Origin: Comamonadaceae bacterium
GTDB lineage: Bacteria; Pseudomonadota; Gammaproteobacteria; Burkholderiales; Burkholderiaceae_C
Direction of reading: 5' to 3'
NCBI GenBank assembly: GCA_027486755.1
Contig: JAIXOM010000054.1
Span: 124,001 to 188,000 of the forward strand
DNA length: 64,000 nt
Within the stretch, counting starts at the first letter, position 1, and each line of letters starts with the position of its first letter. A model generated the notes under the pieces. That model saw only the letters and a program-made list of their open reading frames with translations. It searched no databases and was not told the origin of the DNA. Made by a program: the position numbers and the translations under genes. This document shows positions 53,552 through 62,695 of the stretch, one piece after another.

Positions 53552-53588
53552 GTTGCAGCATTTTTATATCTTTAAGCCAGGAATATTC

Positions 53589-54791
53589 ATGGAAGCACTG
53601 AAACAGGGATCAGATGCGTTGTTCATCTTGTTGGGGGGCATCATGGTGTTGGCCATGCATGCTGGTTTTGCATTTCTGGAGCTGGGGACGGTACGCAAGA
53701 AAAATCAGGTCAACGCTCTGGTCAAGATCCTGGTCGACTTTTCGGTCTCCGCCGTAGCCTACTTCTTCGTGGGCTACAGCGTTGCTTATGGCACCAGCTT
53801 TTTTGTCAGCGCCGAGACCCTGGCCGCCAAAAATGGCTACGAGCTGGTCAAATTTTTCTTTCTGCTGACCTTCGCGGCTGCCATTCCGGCCATCATTTCA
53901 GGCGGCATCGCCGAGCGGGCGCGTTTTTACCCGCAACTGATCGCCACGGCGGTCATCGTCGGCCTGGTCTACCCGTTTTTTGAGGGGATCGTCTGGAACC
54001 AGGCCTGGGGCGTACAAGCCTGGATCAAGGCTCAGACCGGCGACGAGTTCCATGATTTCGCCGGCTCAGTGGTGGTCCACGCGGTCGGCGGCTGGATTGC
54101 GCTGCCGGCGGTACTGTTGCTGGGGGCACGCAGCAACCGCTACCGCAAGGACGGTGCTGTTTCCGCCCACCCGCCGTCGAACATCCCCTTCTTGGCCCTG
54201 GGCGCCTGGATTCTGACGGTGGGCTGGTTTGGTTTTAATGTGATGAGCGCACAAACCATAGACAAGATCTCAGGTCTGGTGGCGGTTAACTCTTTGATGG
54301 CCATGGTCGGCGGCACCCTGGTGACGCTGATCCTGGGCCGCAATGACCCTGGCTTTGTCCACAACGGTCCTCTGGCCGGCCTGGTGGCAGTTTGTGCGGG
54401 CTCGGACCTGATGCACCCTCTGGGCGCCCTCGTCGTCGGTGGGATTGCGGGTGCCATTTTCGTGGTGATGTTCACGCTCACACAGAACCGCTGGAAGATC
54501 GACGACGTACTGGGCGTTTGGCCCCTGCATGGGCTGTGCGGCGCCTGGGGCGGGGTGGCCGCAGGACTGTTTGGCAGCAAGGCGCTGGGCGGTCTGGGTG
54601 GCGTCAATCTCAGCGCGCAATTGCTGGGCACGGCGCTGGGCGTGGCCTGGGCTTTGCTGGGCGGCTGGGTAATTTATGCCACGCTAAAAGCAACCATGGG
54701 CCTGCGCCTATCGCAGGAAGCGGAGTTTGAGGGGGCAGACCTCAGCCTGCACCGCATTGGTGCAACGCCCGACCGTGAGGTGAACTGGTGA
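53589..54791 (+). CDS. amtB: Ammonium transporter
   Basis: A 400-residue Amt channel with eleven predicted membrane segments. The pore twin histidines are His164 (VVVHAVGGW) and His314 (WPLHGLCGAWGG). The FxxxxxYPF region and AIPAIISGGIAERARF are conserved. The start at 53589 follows AGGAATATTC. No signal peptide is evident. The usual PII partner (glnK) is not beside it. The upstream sigma-54-like site fits induction under nitrogen limitation. Confidence 0.95.
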   Translation: MEALKQGSDALFILLGGIMVLAMHAGFAFLELGTVRKKNQVNALVKILVDFSVSAVAYFFVGYSVAYGTSFFVSAETLAAKNGYELVKFFFLLTFAAAIPAIISGGIAERARFYPQLIATAVIVGLVYPFFEGIVWNQAWGVQAWIKAQTGDEFHDFAGSVVVHAVGGWIALPAVLLLGARSNRYRKDGAVSAHPPSNIPFLALGAWILTVGWFGFNVMSAQTIDKISGLVAVNSLMAMVGGTLVTLILGRNDPGFVHNGPLAGLVAVCAGSDLMHPLGALVVGGIAGAIFVVMFTLTQNRWKIDDVLGVWPLHGLCGAWGGVAAGLFGSKALGGLGGVNLSAQLLGTALGVAWALLGGWVIYATLKATMGLRLSQEAEFEGADLSLHRIGATPDREVNW

Positions 54792-55046
54792 AACCAGCGT
54801 GAGGCTTCGTTCTGGGCCGCCCTATCCGTGGGGCCCAACTGGCCCACGGCCAGCGGTGTTTTCTCACCACAAATGCACCATCAGGGGTAATTACCAGTTA
54901 CTTTTATATACCCTTTCGCCTGAGCCTCACGCATAATGGTAGAAGCGTGGCCTGAAAATGGCTCGCTAATTGGGTGATCGGTCAGTTTCGCGCGCTGTGC
55001 TTTCGGGACTCCATCGCTTTTTTCTGTGTTTTAGAGGAGTCCCTGA
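54792..55046. other. Leader region of the RRM gene with inverted repeats
   Basis: This 255-bp gap has no gene. It contains a bulged stem-loop (54826-54849, arms CCGTGGG and CCCACGG), a likely end to the amtB transcript though it lacks a T-run. A 10-bp inverted pair GCGTGAGGCT (54797-54806) and AGCCTCACGC (54923-54932) is also present. Near the gene lies the SD-blocking hairpin described separately. Confidence 0.5.
55005..55043 (+). promoter_or_regulatory. Hairpin that can hide the RRM gene ribosome binding site
   Basis: GGGACTCC (55005-55012) is an exact complement of GGAGTCCC (55036-55043), which contains part of the AGAGGAG Shine-Dalgarno 3 nt before the ATG. The loop is 23 nt and U-rich. 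This would sequester the site in the mRNA. Confidence 0.5.
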
Positions 55047-55484
55047 ATGGGCAACAAACTTTACGTCGGCAACCTGCCGTATTCCGTGCGCGATGAAGAT
55101 CTTCAGCAGAGCTTTTCGCAATTTGGCTCTGTGAGCAGCGCCAAGGTCATGATGGAGCGTGACACCGGTCGTTCCAAAGGCTTCGGCTTTGTCGAAATGG
55201 GCAGTGATGCTGAGGCGCAAGCCGCCATCAACGGCATGAACGGTCAGTCGCTCGGCGGCCGCAGCGTCGTCGTCAATGAGGCTCGCCCGATGGAAGCACG
55301 TCCTCCCCGTAGCTTCGGCGGTGGTGGTGGCGGCGGCGGTTACGGCGGCGGCGGTGGCGGCGGTGGTCGCTCCGGCGGCGGCGGCTACGGAGGTGGTGGT
55401 GGCGGCGGTAGCGATGGTGGCTTTCGCAGCCCCTATGGCGGCGGCGGCCGTGGCGGCGGCGGCGGTGGCCGCGGCGGCTACTAA
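55047..55484 (+). CDS. Glycine-rich RRM RNA-binding protein
   Basis: A 145-residue protein with one RNA-recognition motif (1-80): RNP2 LYVGNLPYS and RNP1 KGFGFVEMGS. From residue 90 the tail is nearly all Gly with scattered Arg, Tyr and Ser. Such proteins resemble cyanobacterial Rbp and plant GRP cold-responsive RNA chaperones. The tail is encoded by near-repetitive GGC/GGT codons. The 5' leader has a stem over the Shine-Dalgarno. A clear terminator follows. Confidence 0.93.
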   Translation: MGNKLYVGNLPYSVRDEDLQQSFSQFGSVSSAKVMMERDTGRSKGFGFVEMGSDAEAQAAINGMNGQSLGGRSVVVNEARPMEARPPRSFGGGGGGGGYGGGGGGGGRSGGGGYGGGGGGGSDGGFRSPYGGGGRGGGGGGRGGY

Positions 55485-55530
55485 GCCCTTACCGGCTTGA
55501 GGCACCCCAGCGGATGCCTTGAAAACAAAG

Positions 55531-55559
55531 CCTTGCAGTTCGCGCTGCAAGGTTTTTTT
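55531..55559. terminator. Terminator shared by the RRM gene and lptC
   Basis: CCTTGCAG/CTGCAAGG form an 8-bp stem with a 6-nt loop, followed by seven T on the plus strand. On the minus strand a CTTTGTTTT tract follows, so it probably serves both convergent genes. Confidence 0.85.
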
Positions 55560-55562
55560 GTT

Positions 55563-56225
55563 TCAGCGCGGCGCCAAAGTGGCCTTGACCCGGCCCTTCA
55601 ACTCGGCCACACGGCTTTGGTGGTCGTAGCTCAGGCTGTCGGCAGAAAATCGGTCCTGTCCACTGATCAGCACCGCTGGCTGAGGCGAGCGCAGCCAATT
55701 TTCCTGCGTGTTGATGATGAGCAGTTCACCGCGCAACTCCTGACGGGGCCAGTGCCGTCCGTCTGCCTGAGGGCCGGCCTCGCGAACCACCACCGCGTTT
55801 CCCATCAGCTGCATTTGCGAGCCGTTGTCCTGGGTGCGGGCCTTCGAGGCAGTGGCTCGGGTGACGCGGGCATCAGGCCCCACGATGCGCAGGCGGGGCT
55901 GATCGACCTCCAGGGTCTTGTTGTCGCTGTAGTGGCGGATCTCGGCGCCGGCCAATTCGTTTTGAATGCGCCCAGAGGCGTCGTAGGTCTTGATCACCGC
56001 GCCGCGCATGAAAAAATCCACCTCATGCGCCCTCGCCTTGGGCGTCTCCTGCGGCTGGCTAAGCGCAGGCGTGCGCTGGACCATCCAGTAAGTGGCCAAG
56101 GCCAGCGCGCCCATGAGCAGAACCGGCAGGTAAATCGAGACGGACTCCCAGCCGCGCTGCAGCCAGCGGCCGCTGCGGCCGAGCAGCGCTGCGGCCAGGC
56201 CCAGCAGGTCAGCAGGGCGCCTCAT
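55563..56225 (-). CDS. lptC: LPS export protein LptC
   Basis: A 220-residue inner-membrane-anchored periplasmic bridge protein. A membrane segment (VSIYLPVLLMGALALATYWM, about 29-48) is followed by the OstA/LptC jellyroll with VDFFMRGAVIKTYDASGRI, RHYSDNKTLEVDQPRLRIV and VVREAGPQ. It passes LPS from LptB2FG to LptA. The first gene product downstream of kdsC, overlapping it by 4 nt. LptA and LptB would lie beyond but are not found on this side. Confidence 0.9.
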   Translation of the reverse strand: MRRPADLLGLAAALLGRSGRWLQRGWESVSIYLPVLLMGALALATYWMVQRTPALSQPQETPKARAHEVDFFMRGAVIKTYDASGRIQNELAGAEIRHYSDNKTLEVDQPRLRIVGPDARVTRATASKARTQDNGSQMQLMGNAVVVREAGPQADGRHWPRQELRGELLIINTQENWLRSPQPAVLISGQDRFSADSLSYDHQSRVAELKGRVKATLAPR

Positions 56226-56833
56226 TGCAGATACTCGTCCAGGATTTGCTTGTAGCGTCCGCTGGCCACCAGCAAGAGGTCACACCACTGCCGCGCCGCC
56301 CCATGGCCGCCGCAGGCCTCGGTCACATGATCGGCCAGGGCCCGCACCTCCACATGGGCATTGGCCGGCGCCGCGCTGATGGCCGCGCGGCGCATGACCG
56401 GCAGATCAGGCCAATCGTCGCCCATGGCAGCAGCATGCTGCCAATCCAGCCCCAGGGCCTGCAAAGTTTTTTCTGCCGCCGGCACCTTGTCCTCGGTGCC
56501 GAAATGGGCATGGCTGATGCCCAGCGCCTGCACCCGTGCCCGCAAGGCGGGGCTGTCCCGACCGCTGATCACCACCGGCGTGATGCCAGCGCGCTGCAGC
56601 ATTTTCAGACCGTGGCCATCGAGGGTGTGAAAGCGCTTGATGGTTTCGGCCGCGCTGGCCGCCGGATCAGCCAGCGCAGAGACTGCGGCACGCTCGCTGA
56701 AATACAGGCCACCGTCGGTGAGCACGCCATCGACATCGAAAAAGGCCACGCGCACGGGCTGCGCCTGCAGCAACAACTCAGGCGCGATCTGCAGAGCCGG
56801 AATGAATGAATCGCTAAAAGGCAGCTTGCCCAT
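56222..56833 (-). CDS. kdsC: 3-deoxy-D-manno-octulosonate-8-phosphate phosphatase
   Basis: A 203-residue HAD phosphatase (class C0). The DxDG motif is FFDVDGVLTDGGLYF, the conserved Thr/Ser motif is VVISGRDS, and the Lys/Asp part lies in GTEDK and MGDDWPDLPVM. It releases Kdo from Kdo-8-P. The loop between the first strand and the helix is longer than usual (SERAAVSALADPAAS). The ATG at 56833 overlaps the kdsD stop by 1 nt. A longer upstream frame is rejected. Confidence 0.95.
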   Translation of the reverse strand: MGKLPFSDSFIPALQIAPELLLQAQPVRVAFFDVDGVLTDGGLYFSERAAVSALADPAASAAETIKRFHTLDGHGLKMLQRAGITPVVISGRDSPALRARVQALGISHAHFGTEDKVPAAEKTLQALGLDWQHAAAMGDDWPDLPVMRRAAISAAPANAHVEVRALADHVTEACGGHGAARQWCDLLLVASGRYKQILDEYLQ

Positions 56834-57822
56834 CAGATCACCTTGGCCCGCATCAGGTCGTTGCTGTTGAGCGCCCCGACCAGCTTGCCCTGCGCATCGA
56901 CCACCAACACGCTGGTGATGCGGTGGAGCTCCATCAGGGCTGCCGCTTGCGCTGCCAGCGCATCGGGGCGCACGGTGCGCGGGCCCCGATGCATCACATC
57001 CTCGGCACACAAGCCCCGCAAATCCTGGCCCTTTTCCACCAAGCGGCGCAGATCACCGTCGGTGAAGATGCCCTGCACCGCGCCCTGAGCATCGACCACC
57101 GCTGAGGCGCCCAGGCCCTTGCTACTCATCTCGCGCATCAATTCGGAAAACGACGCTTGCGCGCTGACCTGCGGCACCGCTGCGCCCGAGCGCATGACGT
57201 CGGCCACCAAAGTGAGCAGCTTGCGGCCCAATGCGCCGCCCGGGTGCGAGCGCGCAAAATCCTCAGCTTGAAAGCCGCGGGCGTCGAGCAGCGCCACCGC
57301 CAAGGCATCGCCCAGGGCCAGCTGCGCCGTCGTGCTGGCTGTCGGTGCCAGGTTGAGCGGGCAGGCCTCCTGCGAGACGCTGCTGTCAAGCACCACATCG
57401 GCGTGGCGGGCCAAAGGAGAGTCGAGTCCGCCGGTGATGGCGATCATCGCCACGCGCTGACGGCGCAGAGTCGGCAGCAGGCTGTTGATCTCCTCGCTTT
57501 GGCCGCTGTTGGAAATGCCCAGCACCACGTCGACCTCGGTGATCATCCCCAGGTCGCCATGACTGGCCTCTGCGGGATGCACGAACAAGGCGGGTGTGCC
57601 CGTCGACGCCAGGGTGGCGGCGATTTTGCGCCCGATATGGCCACTCTTGCCCATGCCCATGACCACCACCCGGCCGCGGCAATGGAGCATCAACTCCACC
57701 GCCCGGACAAACGGCTGGCCAACCCGATCGGCCAGCGCCTGGACCGCCGCGGCCTCAATGCCGAAAGTCTGCTTTGCCAAGGCCAGGCATTGCTCGGGAT
57801 TCAGACCAGAGGAAGAGCTCAT
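56833..57822 (-). CDS. kdsD: Arabinose-5-phosphate isomerase
   Basis: A 329-residue sugar isomerase that makes arabinose-5-phosphate, the Kdo precursor. The SIS domain is at 30-190, with GRVVVMGMGKSGHIGRKIAAT, FVHPAEASHGDLGMI and SNSGQSEEI. Two CBS domains occupy 200-329. It heads the kdsD-kdsC-lptC operon for LPS core supply and export. Length and motifs are complete. Confidence 0.95.
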   Translation of the reverse strand: MSSSSGLNPEQCLALAKQTFGIEAAAVQALADRVGQPFVRAVELMLHCRGRVVVMGMGKSGHIGRKIAATLASTGTPALFVHPAEASHGDLGMITEVDVVLGISNSGQSEEINSLLPTLRRQRVAMIAITGGLDSPLARHADVVLDSSVSQEACPLNLAPTASTTAQLALGDALAVALLDARGFQAEDFARSHPGGALGRKLLTLVADVMRSGAAVPQVSAQASFSELMREMSSKGLGASAVVDAQGAVQGIFTDGDLRRLVEKGQDLRGLCAEDVMHRGPRTVRPDALAAQAAALMELHRITSVLVVDAQGKLVGALNSNDLMRAKVI

Positions 57823-57907
57823 GCGAGCATTCTAGTCAGCGACACGCGCGTGACAGGCCATTTCCGACCTGAGGCTCGGTCACCGGGGCATCGGCTACCA
57901 TGAACCA

Positions 57908-59893
57908 ATGTCTGGTCTAGAGCTGACCTTGTTTTATCTGCTGGCTGCGGTACTGGGGGTGGTCGCCTGCCGCTCTCTCAAGCTGCCGCCCATGCTCGGC
58001 TACCTGGCCGTCGGGGTGCTGATCGGGCCCAATGCCCTGGCGCTGGCACAAAGCGCCGATAGCGTTCACTACCTCGGGGAGTTCGGGGTGGTGTTTCTGA
58101 TGTTCGTCATCGGGCTGGAATTCAATCTGAGCAAGATGCGCGCCATGCGCAAGCATGTGTTCGGACTGGGCCTGCTGCAGGTGGTGCTGACCATGGTCTT
58201 GATCCTGGCCGGCGCCTTGCTTCTGGGTTACCTGGCGCCGCGGTATTGGAGCCTGTCCTGGCAAGGCGCACTGGCCCTGGCCGGCGCGGCGGCCATGAGC
58301 AGCACTGCGCTGGTGGTCAAGCTGCTGTCCGAGCGGCTCGAGCTCGACAGCGAACACGGCCACCGGGTCATGGGCGTACTGCTGTTTCAGGACTTAGCGG
58401 TGGTGCCGCTGCTGGTCCTGATTCCAGCGCTGGGCTCGCCGGCCGAGCAGTTACTGGGCGCCCTGGCCCTGGCCACCGTCAAGGCGGCGGTGCTGGTGGG
58501 GCTGCTGCTGACCGGCGGCCAGCGGGTGATGCGCTGGTGGCTGACGCTGGTGGCGAGGCGCAAGAGCGAAGAGTTGTTTGTGCTTAATCTGCTGTTGGTG
58601 ACCCTGGCGCTGGCCTGGCTGACCGAGTTGGCCGGCCTGAGCCTGGCACTGGGCGCCTTCATCGCCGGCATGCTGATTTCCGAGACCGAATACAAACACC
58701 AGGTGGAAACCGATATACGGCCCTTCCACGACGTGCTGCTGGGGCTTTTCTTTATCAGCATCGGCATGATGCTCGACTGGCGCGAAGTGGCCGAGCATTG
58801 GCCGCTGGTGCTCCTGCTGCTGCTGGTGCCGGTGATGATCAAGCTGGTACTGATCACCCTCCTGGCCCGCAGCCTGGGCGCCAACGACGGGGTGGCGCTG
58901 CGCACCGGCCTGTACCTGGCGCAGGCCGGCGAGTTCGGCTTTGTGCTGTTGGCGCTGGCTCAAGATGGCAAGCTGGTGCCGCCACAGTTGCTCAACCCGG
59001 TACTGGCCGCCATGGTGCTATCGATGCTGGCAGCGCCCTTCATCATCATGCAGGCCAATGCCATCGTCATGAGGCTGGTGGCCAATGAGTGGATGCAGCA
59101 GTCACTGCAGATGACGAAGATCGCCCGCAAGGCCATCAACACCACGCGGCACGTCATCATCTGTGGCTATGGCCGCTGCGGCCAGAACCTGGCGCGCATG
59201 CTGGAAAAAGAAGGCATTGCCTATATCGCCCTGGACCTGGACCCGGACCGGGTTCGGCAAGCGGCCGCCGCCGGCAACTCGGTGGTGTTTGGTGACGCCG
59301 CACGCATTCAATCGCTGATGGCGGCAGGCCTGGCCCGGGCCAGCGCGGTGGTGGTGACTTACTTGGACACCCCCAGCGCCCTCAAGGTTCTGGCCAGTGC
59401 GCGCGAACATGCGCCTGCGGTTCCAGTGGTCGTGCGCACGGTGGACGATCATGATCTGGAGAAACTGCAGGCTGCGGGAGCGACCGAGGTGGTACCCGAA
59501 GCGATTGAAGGCAGTCTGATGCTGGCCAGCCACGCGCTGGCCCTGGTGGGCGTGCCGATGCGGCAGGTGATACGCAGCGTGCAGGAACAGCGCGACGCGC
59601 GCTACAGCCTGCTGCGTGGGTATTTTCATGGCGTCGATGATGACACCGTGGACGAGCTCGACCAGGAGCGGCTGAGCAGTCTGACACTGCCGGCGGGCAT
59701 CGGCGCCGTCGGCCAAGCCCTGGGCGAACAAGCCCTGCATGCGGTGGGCGTGCGCGTGGTGCACCTGCGCCGTGCGGACGGTCAGATCGTCGCTGCCGAC
59801 GACAGCCTGGTGCTCGAGGGCGGCGACACTCTGGTGCTCTCCGGCCGCCCGCCGGCCCTGGCCCTGGCCGAGGAAAAACTCCTGCAAGGATGA
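57908..59893 (+). CDS. Monovalent cation:proton antiporter (KefB/KefC family)
   Basis: A 661-residue protein. The N-terminal half has about 12 membrane segments of the CPA2 exchanger, with [20 protein letters not shown] and [21 protein letters not shown] cytoplasmic TrkA-N domain ([18 protein letters not shown]) and a TrkA-C domain follow. It exports K+ in exchange for protons, often under electrophile stress. The AMSSTALV motif contains the usual Asp-free ion site. A KefF/KefG-type accessory gene is not adjacent. Confidence 0.93.
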   Translation: MSGLELTLFYLLAAVLGVVACRSLKLPPMLGYLAVGVLIGPNALALAQSADSVHYLGEFGVVFLMFVIGLEFNLSKMRAMRKHVFGLGLLQVVLTMVLILAGALLLGYLAPRYWSLSWQGALALAGAAAMSSTALVVKLLSERLELDSEHGHRVMGVLLFQDLAVVPLLVLIPALGSPAEQLLGALALATVKAAVLVGLLLTGGQRVMRWWLTLVARRKSEELFVLNLLLVTLALAWLTELAGLSLALGAFIAGMLISETEYKHQVETDIRPFHDVLLGLFFISIGMMLDWREVAEHWPLVLLLLLVPVMIKLVLITLLARSLGANDGVALRTGLYLAQAGEFGFVLLALAQDGKLVPPQLLNPVLAAMVLSMLAAPFIIMQANAIVMRLVANEWMQQSLQMTKIARKAINTTRHVIICGYGRCGQNLARMLEKEGIAYIALDLDPDRVRQAAAAGNSVVFGDAARIQSLMAAGLARASAVVVTYLDTPSALKVLASAREHAPAVPVVVRTVDDHDLEKLQAAGATEVVPEAIEGSLMLASHALALVGVPMRQVIRSVQEQRDARYSLLRGYFHGVDDDTVDELDQERLSSLTLPAGIGAVGQALGEQALHAVGVRVVHLRRADGQIVAADDSLVLEGGDTLVLSGRPPALALAEEKLLQG

Positions 59894-60444
59894 GACCGAT
59901 GGACGTTTCCGAATATCTGCGCCGCCATATTCGCACCGTGCCCGACTGGCCGGCGGCGGGCGTGCAGTTTCGCGACATCACGCCGCTGCTGCAAAACCCG
60001 CGCGTGTTCCGCGTGCTGGTCGATGCTTTTGTGCACCGCTACATGGACCCGGCGCTGCGGCCCGATCTGGTGGCGGGGCTCGATGCGCGTGGCTTCATCC
60101 TGGGCTCGGTGGTGGCCTATGAACTAGGCCTGGGCTTTGTGCCCATCCGCAAGAAAGGCAAGCTGCCTTTCACCACGGTGGAAGAAACCTATGAACTGGA
60201 ATACGGCAGCGCGACGGTGGAACTGCACACCGACGCGGTGCAAGCCGGCCAGAAGGTGCTGCTGATCGATGACCTGATCGCCACCGGCGGCACCATGATG
60301 GCCGGGCGCCGTCTGCTGGAAAAGCTGGGCGGCACGGTGATCGAAGGCGCAGCCATTGTGGATCTGCCCGAACTCGGTGGCTCACAGCGGCTCAAAACTT
60401 CGGGGCTCCAGCTATTCACACTGGTGGACTTCGCCGGCCACTGA
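59890..60444 (+). CDS. apt: Adenine phosphoribosyltransferase
   Basis: A 184-residue purine salvage enzyme that joins adenine and PRPP to AMP. The N-terminal [19 protein letters not shown], the [18 protein letters not shown] loop and the PRPP site [18 protein letters not shown] are all conserved. It overlaps the antiporter by 4 nt (ATGA), so it is translated from the same mRNA. An internal ATG at residue 4 is also possible. Confidence 0.96.
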   Translation: MRPMDVSEYLRRHIRTVPDWPAAGVQFRDITPLLQNPRVFRVLVDAFVHRYMDPALRPDLVAGLDARGFILGSVVAYELGLGFVPIRKKGKLPFTTVEETYELEYGSATVELHTDAVQAGQKVLLIDDLIATGGTMMAGRRLLEKLGGTVIEGAAIVDLPELGGSQRLKTSGLQLFTLVDFAGH

Positions 60445-60477
60445 AGGCCGATGGTGGCGGGTGGGCGCTCAAGCAGG

Positions 60478-61896
60478 TCAGGCAGCGGGCAAGCGATAAC
60501 GGGTGCGCTCATAGCTGGCGTAGGCTCCAAGGGCCGACAAGAGTGCTGCGACCAGCAAGGCCACACCCAGGGCATGAACGCTGGTCTGGCCATGGGCCGC
60601 AAACACCACCGCCACCACGGTGGCGCCCAGGCATTGCCCGACCAGACGGGCGGTGGCCAACATGCCGCCAGCTGCGCCGGCCCTGTGTACCGGCGCGCAA
60701 GTGATGATGGTGTGGTTGTTGGGCGACTGGAACAGACCGAAGCCGACACCGCACAAGAGCAAACCCAAGACGACAACATGAGTGGGCTCCCAGGCCAAGG
60801 CCACATACGCTAGAAAGGCCAGGCCCAGGCTCATGCAGACCAGCCCTAGCGCCCCCAGCAAGCCGTTGTGATAGCGGCCTATCCAGCGGCCAGCCAGATG
60901 GGCCGCCACAAAGGTACCGGCCGGCCAGCACGACATCAAAAGGCCCGCCTGCGAAGGCGCCGCACGCCAGGCTTCCAGCAAGAGAAAAGGCAACACCACA
61001 TAGGCCATGGTCTGCGCGGCAAAACTGCCCACCGAAGTCATCATCGACAGCCGAAACAAGGGAATGCGAAGCAGGTCCAGAGGCAGCAGGGCCTGCGCTT
61101 GACGCCACTGCCGGCGCACATGAATGAAGCCCGCCGCTACACCGGCGGCCAGCAGCAATGCGCCTTCAAGCAGGCCCTGCGTCATGCCCAAGGGCGACTT
61201 CATCGCGCGCCCGAAGCTTTCCGCGGCCAGAAACACCAACACGAACATGGCGCCATTGAGCAGCACATCGCGCCAGGCCAGCGGCTCGGCGCCTGCTGCC
61301 GGTTGATTGGCGGGCAGCGTGCGCCAACCCAGCAAGAGCAAAAGCGCGCAGGCCGGGATGTTCAGCGCAAACAACCAGCGCCAGGAAGCCACTGACAGAA
61401 CCATCGCGGCCAGCAATGGGCCGGACACGGTAGCGATGCTCACCACCACCGAATTGAGCGCCACGCCTTTGCCCAGCAGGGCCGGCGGCCAAACCAGGCG
61501 CACCAGGGCCATATTAACGCCCATCAGCCCGGCTGCGCCCAGGCCCTGGGCCACACGCGCAGCAACCAGCACAGGCAGCGAATCGGCCAAGCAGGCCACA
61601 GCCGATGCCACGCCCCATAGCGCCACACCTCCCAGATAGACGCGTCTGAAACTGACGCGCCCGCCCCAATGGGCGACCGGCAGCAAAGCCACCAGCACCG
61701 CGAGTTGAAAGGCGTTGATGATCCAGACCGCTTGGTCGGCGCTGACGCCAAGTTCGCGCGTCATGGTAGGCAGCCCCATGGCGATGGTGGTGGTGTCGAG
61801 CACCGACAAGGCGATGCCCACCAAGATGGTAAAGACCGCGAGGTGCCGCTGGCGGCCCTGCAGGCCGATGACAGTGGAAGCGGGCACGGATGACAT
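60478..61896 (-). CDS. MFS multidrug exporter, DHA2 (SmvA-like)
   Basis: A 472-residue transporter with about 14 hydrophobic segments. Motif C-like and DHA2-specific stretches include LSVLDTTTIAMGLPTMTREL at the first helix and RVAQGLGAAGLMGVNMALVR. It resembles proton-driven drug efflux pumps of the SmvA/QacA type. The substrate is unknown. It faces apt. The next minus-strand gene upstream is the aldolase. Confidence 0.9.
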   Translation of the reverse strand: MSSVPASTVIGLQGRQRHLAVFTILVGIALSVLDTTTIAMGLPTMTRELGVSADQAVWIINAFQLAVLVALLPVAHWGGRVSFRRVYLGGVALWGVASAVACLADSLPVLVAARVAQGLGAAGLMGVNMALVRLVWPPALLGKGVALNSVVVSIATVSGPLLAAMVLSVASWRWLFALNIPACALLLLLGWRTLPANQPAAGAEPLAWRDVLLNGAMFVLVFLAAESFGRAMKSPLGMTQGLLEGALLLAAGVAAGFIHVRRQWRQAQALLPLDLLRIPLFRLSMMTSVGSFAAQTMAYVVLPFLLLEAWRAAPSQAGLLMSCWPAGTFVAAHLAGRWIGRYHNGLLGALGLVCMSLGLAFLAYVALAWEPTHVVVLGLLLCGVGFGLFQSPNNHTIITCAPVHRAGAAGGMLATARLVGQCLGATVVAVVFAAHGQTSVHALGVALLVAALLSALGAYASYERTRYRLPAA

Positions 61897-61976
61897 GACC
61901 TTCGATCATCGCACGGGCACCCTGCCCGGTATGCCCGCAGCCCGCGCGCGTCATGCGCATGCTCGGGGCAGGGCGC

Positions 61977-62693
61977 TCAGTCCCAGTTGCGCAAGGCCTG
62001 ACGTTTCCACATCTCCCAGGGCCTTTGCAAATGGGTGTCGTTCATGGCCGATGTGGCCTGGGCCTCGCCGTCGGTCAGGAAATTGATCTCACCGAGCCGC
62101 ATGGCCTCCATTTGCAGGCGGGCGGTTTTTTCGGTGTAGATGGCGCGAAACACCGACTGCTTGATGCTCTGACCGGCCGTCACACTGCCGTGGCCTCGCA
62201 TCAAGGCCACGCTGGCCGAGCCCAGCACCTGGGCCAAGGAGCGGCCCAGCGCCTGGCTGCTGATCAAAAGGTCGGTGCTTTCGCCGGCGCTGTGGCGGAT
62301 CTCGTAGACCGGGGTCACTGCGCCCAGGAAGCCGCTCATATGGCAGATGGGGCGCAGGCGCGCGCCGGTCACGCCGAAGGGAATGATGGACGGCGAATGG
62401 CTGTGCACCACCGAGTGCACATCCGGCCGGGCGGCATAGATGGCACTGTGGATGAAGCGCTCGACATAGGTGCGGCGGCCTTGTTCGTCGTGCACCACGC
62501 CATCAAGGTCGACTTGCAGCAAATCAGCGGCCGTCACCAGGCCTGGGGCCATGCTGCGGGCAATGAAAAACCGATCGGGGTGCTGCGGATGCCGCACGCT
62601 GATATGGCCAAAGCCATCGAGCACACCTTCGTTGACTAAGATGCGATTGGCAACGGCCAGGTCCTGCAGCAGATCGTTCAGAGCCTCGTCCAT
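61977..62693 (-). CDS. Class II aldolase/adducin-family protein
   Basis: A 238-residue zinc-dependent aldolase fold. The zinc His residues are in SVVHSHSPSIIPFG (His-x-His) and RGHGSVTAG. FGHISVRHPQHPDRFFIARS lies near the N-terminus. Family members cleave sugar or keto acids, or decarboxylate/dehydrate such as the 3-oxo-tetronate type. The substrate is not evident. It is 3 bp downstream of the Bug gene on the same strand, suggesting a catabolic operon for a carboxylate. Confidence 0.88.
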   Translation of the reverse strand: MDEALNDLLQDLAVANRILVNEGVLDGFGHISVRHPQHPDRFFIARSMAPGLVTAADLLQVDLDGVVHDEQGRRTYVERFIHSAIYAARPDVHSVVHSHSPSIIPFGVTGARLRPICHMSGFLGAVTPVYEIRHSAGESTDLLISSQALGRSLAQVLGSASVALMRGHGSVTAGQSIKQSVFRAIYTEKTARLQMEAMRLGEINFLTDGEAQATSAMNDTHLQRPWEMWKRQALRNWD

Positions 62694-62695
62694 TT

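Noticed and set aside
53406..53588. A yybP-ykoY manganese riboswitch upstream of the GDT1-family gene
   Set aside because: This class often precedes such exporters, but the expected conserved loops are not found on the minus strand here.
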